From Diphasiastrum complanatum (taxonomy: Eukaryota > Streptophyta > Lycopodiopsida > Lycopodiales > Lycopodiaceae): a stretch of 64,000 nucleotides of DNA. The position numbers and the translations under genes were made by a program. Location of the stretch: the NCBI GenBank assembly GCA_029204225.1, contig CM055093.1:22439436-22503435 (forward strand), given 5' to 3'. This document shows positions 59,844-64,000 of this stretch, in pieces (positions within the stretch are counted from its first letter, which is position 1; each line of letters begins with the position of its first letter). Under the pieces are notes generated by a model. It saw nothing but the letters and a program-made list of their open reading frames with translations. It did no database searches and was not told the origin of the DNA.

Positions 59844-60369
59844 ATGGCTACAATGCATGGATTCATGTTGGAAGGCAAGGACAAGCTTACCTCATCCAAC
59901 TACTCTACATGGAAGGTGAGGATGGAATCACTTCTTGAAATGCATGAGTTGATGGATATTGTTGTAGGGTTGAAGGAGAGACCTTGGTTCAACAAGAGCA
60001 ATTGAGGTATGACAAGAGAGCTAAGAAAGCTCTACACATGATCAAGATGAATGTTACCAATGAGCTACTCAAGGAGATTGGTAAGTCCAATTCATCTCGA
60101 GAGGCTTGGAAATCTTTGAAGAAGCTTTATGAATCCAAGTCTACATCTAGAGTGTTGACTCTAAGAAGACAAATCTTTCAAAGCATTCAATAGAGAGAAG
60201 AGAGTCCTAATACTTTTGTTTTGAGAGTGAAGGCTTTAAGAGATGAGTTAGCTTGCATTGATGAGAGCATTAAGGAATGAGAGATTGTTCAAGTTATTCT
60301 TAATGGTTTGTTGGATTCTCATGCTAACATTGTATAAATTGATCTTCAAGAGATCTTGATCAATCATTA
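59844..60369 (+). mobile_element. Ty1/copia gag, 5' part, split by a DNA transposon
   Basis: Gag starts at 59844 (MATMHGFMLEGKDKLTSSNY, STWKVRMESLLEMHELMDIV). A frameshift near 59990 moves into KRAKKALHMIKMNVTNELLK, EAWKSLKKLYESKSTSRVLT and LRRQIFQSIQ, with a stop at 60191-60193. Then PNTFVLRVKALRDELACIDE and VQVILNGLLDSHANIV follow, typical of copia gag. The element is cut at 60369 by a transposon and resumes at 62846. It had accumulated several stops, so it was probably dead when or after the insertion occurred. Confidence 0.9.
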
Positions 60370-60399
60370 GGGGATATTAGAACTCAAAATGGGCCCTTT
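60370..60399 (+). repeat. left terminal inverted repeat
   Basis: Starts GGGGATATTAGAA and ends with CTCAAAATGGGCCCTTT. Its partner is 62814-62843. Confidence 0.8.
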
Positions 60400-61167
60400 G
60401 TCAAGATGTTTTTTTTTACTTCACACGCTTTCAATGCTTAAGTGGCCCAATCAATGGTGTCCATCTATGACGAACTGTAACAGTGGTTGACGGACGAAAA
60501 TTGTTTTTGCCTTTCCCGGCCAGATTTTGGTGATTTTTAAGAATCCCACCGGGCAATACAAACGATTGTGATTGGACTACAAATACTGCCCGAATACTCT
60601 TTTGTTGCCCGTATTTGTACACTCGAGGTTGATTTGACATAAATAGTTATAAACTGTAGTTAACTAATCCATGTAATTTAGGAGCTTCTTGTCATTCTTA
60701 GGTATACCTCTCATTCTCTTTGTTCTCATTCATACTCAACTTCCATAGAGATATTTTGGACTAATGGCGACACGCAATCGGAGACCAAAAGGAACCATTG
60801 ATGCGGGCCAGATCAGTTTGTTTGGTGCGGGCCATGCGATGTCCTAGTATCGGATCAGCGCGCATGTGTACAGATCAACAGTGAGGTAGTATAAGAGGCG
60901 CGCGCCAAACCGATAACCCGAGTATGAAAGTCGACAGTCGATAGCGAATCAATGCGCAGGTGAGTATAGGCCATTGTTTGTTGTGTTAGATTTTTGGATC
61001 GAATCCAAGTCTTCAAACTTTTCTCATGCTGATCTTTGTTTTTTGGACGATCACACACTTTGAAATCTTTGTAGATTAGAAGCGGTTGCCCCCACGCCAA
61101 AGGAAGAATCTAGAATATCCCCTCTGAAAATTAGAATATTTCATTTAGTTTTCATTTAGTACCAGAG

Positions 61168-62243
61168 GCCATTCGCAAAGCCAATATCGGATCAGCACGC
61201 ACGTAGAAAGTCAGTAGCTATAGAATGTAGGTCGGGCGCGTCGAACCGATATCAGACAAAAAAGTCGAAAACTAGGCGATATCAGATGGGCGCGAGGGAG
61301 TCTGAAACAAGAATATCATGATTGGATCGGACGCACTAAACCGATATTGCATGTTGTTAAAAATAAAATGGTAACTTTCGAAAGATAGCTTGGATTGAGA
61401 TGATTACAACGCCATTAAAAAGCCCTCGACGAGAGCTTTTCAATGGCATCCAAGATGACCTAGTTTTGAGCTATTGTTAAAGAGATATTCTCAGTCAAAG
61501 TTTTGGGCAGTAAAACAGTCAACGGTCAACCTAATATCGGACCAGTGCGCGGTTGACCAGTTTGACCCAGTCAAACTCTAAGGGCGCGAGCCGATCCGAT
61601 ATTAGGGTGTTCAATTTTTTTTTTTCTGGAAAGAGCTCGACGAGAGCTTCGCAACGGCACCAGAATGACCTAATTCCGAGTTTTACAAAAGTTATAGGCA
61701 GTCAAAGTTTTGGGCCTATAACTTTGACTGCCTATAACTTTTGAAAAACTCGGAATTAGGTCATTCTGGTGCCGTTGCGAAGCTCTCGTCGAGCTCTTTC
61801 CAAAAAAAAATTGAAAATCTTAATATCGGATCAGCGTGCGCCCTTGGAGTTTGACCGGGTCAAATTGGTCAACCGCGCGCCGATCCGATATTACGTTGAT
61901 CGTTGACTGTTTGATCGCCCAGAACTTTGACTGAGAATATCTCTTTAACCGTAGCTCGGAACTAGGTCATCTGGGGTGCCATTGAAAAGCTCGCGTCGAG
62001 GGCTTTCTAATGGCGTTGTAATCGTCTCAATCCGAGCTGTCTTTCAAAAGTTACCATTTTTCAATATCAGCTCAGTGCACCCGACCCAATCGTGATATTC
62101 ATGTTCCAGACTCCCACATGCCCATCCGATATAGCCTAGTTTTCGCCTTTTCTGTCTGATATCAGTTCGATGTGCCCGACCTACATTTCGCAGCTGCTGA
62201 CTTGCTACGCATGAGCTAATCTAATATTGGGTCCGCGAATGGC
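61168..62243. repeat. 1.08-kb foldback: ~540-bp inverted repeat with 10-nt loop
   Basis: Left arm 61168-61709, right arm 61720-62243, loop 61710-61719. The arms are near-identical close to the loop and roughly four-fifths identical distally, many differences being transitions. Each arm also contains two diverged tandem modules (CTCGACGAGAGCTT...GACCTA blocks at about 61425 and 61636 in the left arm). A transcript from either strand would fold into a long double-stranded RNA. Confidence 0.95.
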
Positions 62244-62334
62244 TCGCACGAAGCAAACAGTACAGAGGTGTCCCAATGCAAGGAGGCCTCCATGGAAATC
62301 CACCACCGCCTCGTCCTCCACCACCGCCTCCTAG
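62239..62334 (+). pseudogene. short ORF beginning with the histone H3 tail MARTKQT
   Basis: ATG at 62239 lies in the last five bases of the foldback right arm. The first seven residues are exactly the H3 N-terminus (ATGGCTCGCACGAAGCAAAC). Then the sequence departs (VQRCPNARRPPWKSTT) and stops at a TAG. No histone fold follows. Seven exact residues at a start codon are unlikely by chance but not impossible. Confidence 0.4.
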
Positions 62335-62431
62335 GCCAAGGGGCACACCACTTGACCTGCCATGGCTGAAGGGTATCCGAATGATCTGTGCGCATACTGA
62401 ACCGATATTCGGACGTGAAATTCAAACGTAA
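62276..62431 (+). CDS. 51-aa proline-rich ORF
   Basis: Overlaps the previous ORF in the +1 frame. MQGGLHGN is followed by a run of prolines and arginines, then GTPLDLPWLKGIRMIC. It may be the original continuation of the MARTKQT frame after a one-base shift, or a gag-like fragment. No family recognised. Confidence 0.2.
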   Translation: MQGGLHGNPPPPRPPPPPPRPRGTPLDLPWLKGIRMICAHTEPIFGREIQT

Positions 62432-62813
62432 AGTTTTCTTTATTGTCATGTTAGTGCTTATGTAGAGCGGAGGTTCAGAAATGATTGCCCTCATAAGTTT
62501 TCGTGAACGTATCGTATCTCTAGGTACGGAATTCGGTGGCCATTATTTTTTATTGATAGACCATTCATTACTTTTAGGCGTAGGTACCATGCTGTAATAT
62601 TATTATTGGTGGACGTTTACAGCCCCGAATTATATGACCAATGTATGGATGTTATTACAAGCACGCTTAACTAATTAATGCTTGAAGTTAGAGCTAGTTT
62701 TAACCACAATAGTTAGAATGGGGGCAGTACCGAAAACTCAAAAAATGACAACCAAACGGTACCGGTTTCCATTCTCTCTCTCTACCTAATCTCTCTCTAA
62801 AGTCAAATTTCTT

Positions 62814-62843
62814 AAAGGGCCCATTTTGAGACCAAATTTTCCC
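62814..62843 (-). repeat. right terminal inverted repeat
   Basis: Complement begins GGGAAAATTTGG and ends CTCAAAATGGGCCCTTT; 25 of 30 positions match the left end. Confidence 0.8.
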
Positions 62844-62845
62844 TA

Positions 62846-64000
62846 ATGGAGGAATATAGGCTTCAAGCAAGAGGTGGATTTACATCGACATCTTAAGATG
62901 AGGAGGCAATGTTCATCAAAGGCAAGTTCAAGGGCAAAAGCAAGGGCAAGTGGTCTAAAGGACAAGATCATGGTGAGTCTTGGTAAGAAGAAAGATAGTT
63001 CTAAATTGAAGTGCTTCTATTGTGGCATCAAAGGTCATTTTGCAAGTGATTGCTACAAAAAGAAGAGAGATCAAGGAGACAAGCAAGGTAATCTAAGTCT
63101 TGATGAGGATGGTGTTGATGCTCAAAACACAAATGATGATGCTTTTGTGATGTCTTCATGTTTGAGTTCTATTGTTGGAGATATTGATCCATGGTGGATT
63201 GATAGTGGATCAAGCTCACACGACTTTTCACAAAGAGTATTTCACTTCTTTGTTGACATATGGAGAGGATGATCTACACGGCCAATGATGGTGAGTGTGC
63301 AATCAAAGGGATTGGCACAATTCTTATTTCTCTCTCTACAATTAAGAATGTTCATTTAAAGGATGTTTTGTTCATTTCCATTTATTACTAAGAACCTACT
63401 CATTGTGAGTCAAATGCTAAGCAATAGTCTTAAGGTTGATTTTGATGGAGATGCTTATATGATTAAAGGGAGGGATGTCTTGATTCCAAAAGGTAAAGGG
63501 CAAGGGAAGTTATTCAAACTAGATGCTTGTGTTATTGCTAACCAAGTTGGATGTGTGACAAGTGAGCAAATACTTATTCAAGAGGTTTGGCATAAAAGGA
63601 TGGGGCATCTAAACTACAAGTCATTGGAGGTAATGGCTAGAAAGCAAGTTGTGATTTGTCTTCCAAGTTCCTTAACTAGAATCCATCTACAAAGCCTTTT
63701 CAAGTTGTACATTCGGATATTCATGAAGGGGAGCTAAGATGTATGTAACTTTCATCAGTAATTTTAGTAGATTTTGTTGGATCTATCTACTAAAGAGCAA
63801 AGATGAAGTGTATGATGTCTTTGTGAAGTTCAAGAATGCGAGGGAGAATCAATTTTTCACAAGGATCAAGTGCTTGAGTGACAATGGTGTTGTGTATATC
63901 TCAACCAAGTTTAAGGCCTTTTGTGATAAGCATGGGATCAAGAGGGAGTACAAAGCTCCAAGGACACCACAACAAAATAAAGTGGCCAAGAGGAAGAATA
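62846..64000 (+). mobile_element. Ty1/copia gag 3' part, protease and integrase, continues past window end
   Basis: Resumes gag after the transposon (EEYRLQARGGF), then a basic stretch, the CCHC knuckle CFYCGIKGHFASDC at about 63012-63053 and the protease motif WWIDSGSSSH near 63193. After a frame change come VWHKRMGHLNYKSLEVMARK (integrase zinc end, about 63587) and, after a stop at 63735, the core: DEVYDVFVKFKNARE, IKCLSDNGVVYISTKFKAFC, KREYKAPRTPQQNKVAKRKN. The DNG and PQQN motifs are conserved. RT, RNase H and the 3' LTR must lie beyond 64000. Stops and frameshifts make it inactive. Confidence 0.92.

Larger units (their letters stand above)
60848..62415. promoter_or_regulatory. long array of alternating ATATCGG...GCGC dyad motifs
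   Basis: Clear copies: 60848-60863 (TATCGGATCAGCGCGC), 60897-60914 (reverse), 61183-61200, 61233-61252 (reverse), 61275-61294, 61323-61349 (reverse), 61532-61550, 61582-61603 (reverse), 61821-61840, 61875-61892 (reverse), 62063-62078, 62150-62175 and 62388-62411 (reverse). Orientation mostly alternates, as at 3124-3303. Many pair with each other through the foldback, but copies at 60848, 60897 and 62388 lie outside it. Confidence 0.6.
60370..62843. mobile_element. 2,474-bp TIR DNA transposon with TA target duplication, non-autonomous
   Basis: Terminal inverted repeats of 30 bp: 60370-60399 and the complement of 62814-62843, 25 of 30 identical by eye, sharing the block CTCAAAATGGGCCCTTT. TA flanks it at 60368-60369 and 62844-62845. 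Removing the element with one TA restores a plausible copia gag reading across the junction, which defines both ends independently. TA duplication suggests Tc1/mariner-type transposition, but the long GGG-starting TIR is unusual and no transposase is present. Contents: AT-rich left part, a 27-codon ORF (60764-60847, MATRNRRPKGTIDAGQ start), the dyad motif array, a 1.08-kb foldback, an H3-tail-like start and a proline-rich ORF. Confidence 0.8.

Overview
The window reads as nuclear DNA of a land plant with a large, repeat-rich genome. The signs are a plant-type nepenthesin-like aspartic protease, an RKF3/SPARK-type receptor kinase, Ty1/copia elements primed by initiator-Met tRNA, CACTA-type DNA transposon remnants, TTTAGGG-type telomere-like units and long (CT)n/(GA)n tracts. 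I cannot place the clade from sequence alone. Gene density is very low: three host protein genes (9964-11397 +, 33402-35912 + with one intron, 54955-56958 -) and one nuclear tRNA-Thr (24203-24274 +) look intact. They have unrelated functions and no operon-like relationship. Almost everything else is transposon debris, microsatellites or AT-rich DNA with no recognisable content.

Layout. 0.4-1.6 kb: CACTA-type transposon coding fragment, present again at 49.0-50.2 kb and followed there by a TNP2-like piece. 2.2-2.4 kb: array of TCCGAC-type motifs. 2.4-3.1 kb: copia reverse-transcriptase fragment. 3.1-4.0 kb: dyad motif array followed by a degenerate histone-H3-like ORF. 6.5-7.7 kb: gypsy-like LTR/leader. 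10-11.4 kb: aspartic protease. 12.5-20.2 kb: nested copia fragments on both strands. 20.2-21.4 kb: DUF4216-like transposon piece and a methyltransferase-like remnant. 24.2 kb: tRNA-Thr. 25.4-26.3 kb: decayed gypsy. 30.1-31.3 kb: four-copy 240-bp satellite with (CT)n linkers. 33.4-35.9 kb: LC8-type dynein light chain. 45.7-47.0 kb: three long GA/CT tracts. 51.5-52.2 kb: copia RT fragment. 52.5-52.7 kb: tandem tRNA-like (SINE-like) units. 54.6-57.0 kb: receptor kinase plus a partial copy of its own kinase domain. 59.8-64.0 kb: a copia element that runs off the window.

Most striking structure. The copia gag at 59.8-63 kb is split by a 2,474-bp DNA transposon (60370-62843) with 30-bp terminal inverted repeats and a TA target duplication. 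Inside lies an almost 1.1-kb foldback (61168-62243) with a 10-nt loop. Its arms are studded with alternating 'ATATCGG...GCGC' motifs, and its right arm ends exactly where a reading frame starts with the histone H3 tail MARTKQT. The same dyad motif, again in alternating orientation, sits immediately upstream of the H3-like ORF at 3382-4025. I suggest a family of mobile or repeat-borne sequences associated with H3-like reading frames and a foldback, possibly undescribed. The link is inference from two loci. The repeat architecture itself is visible directly.
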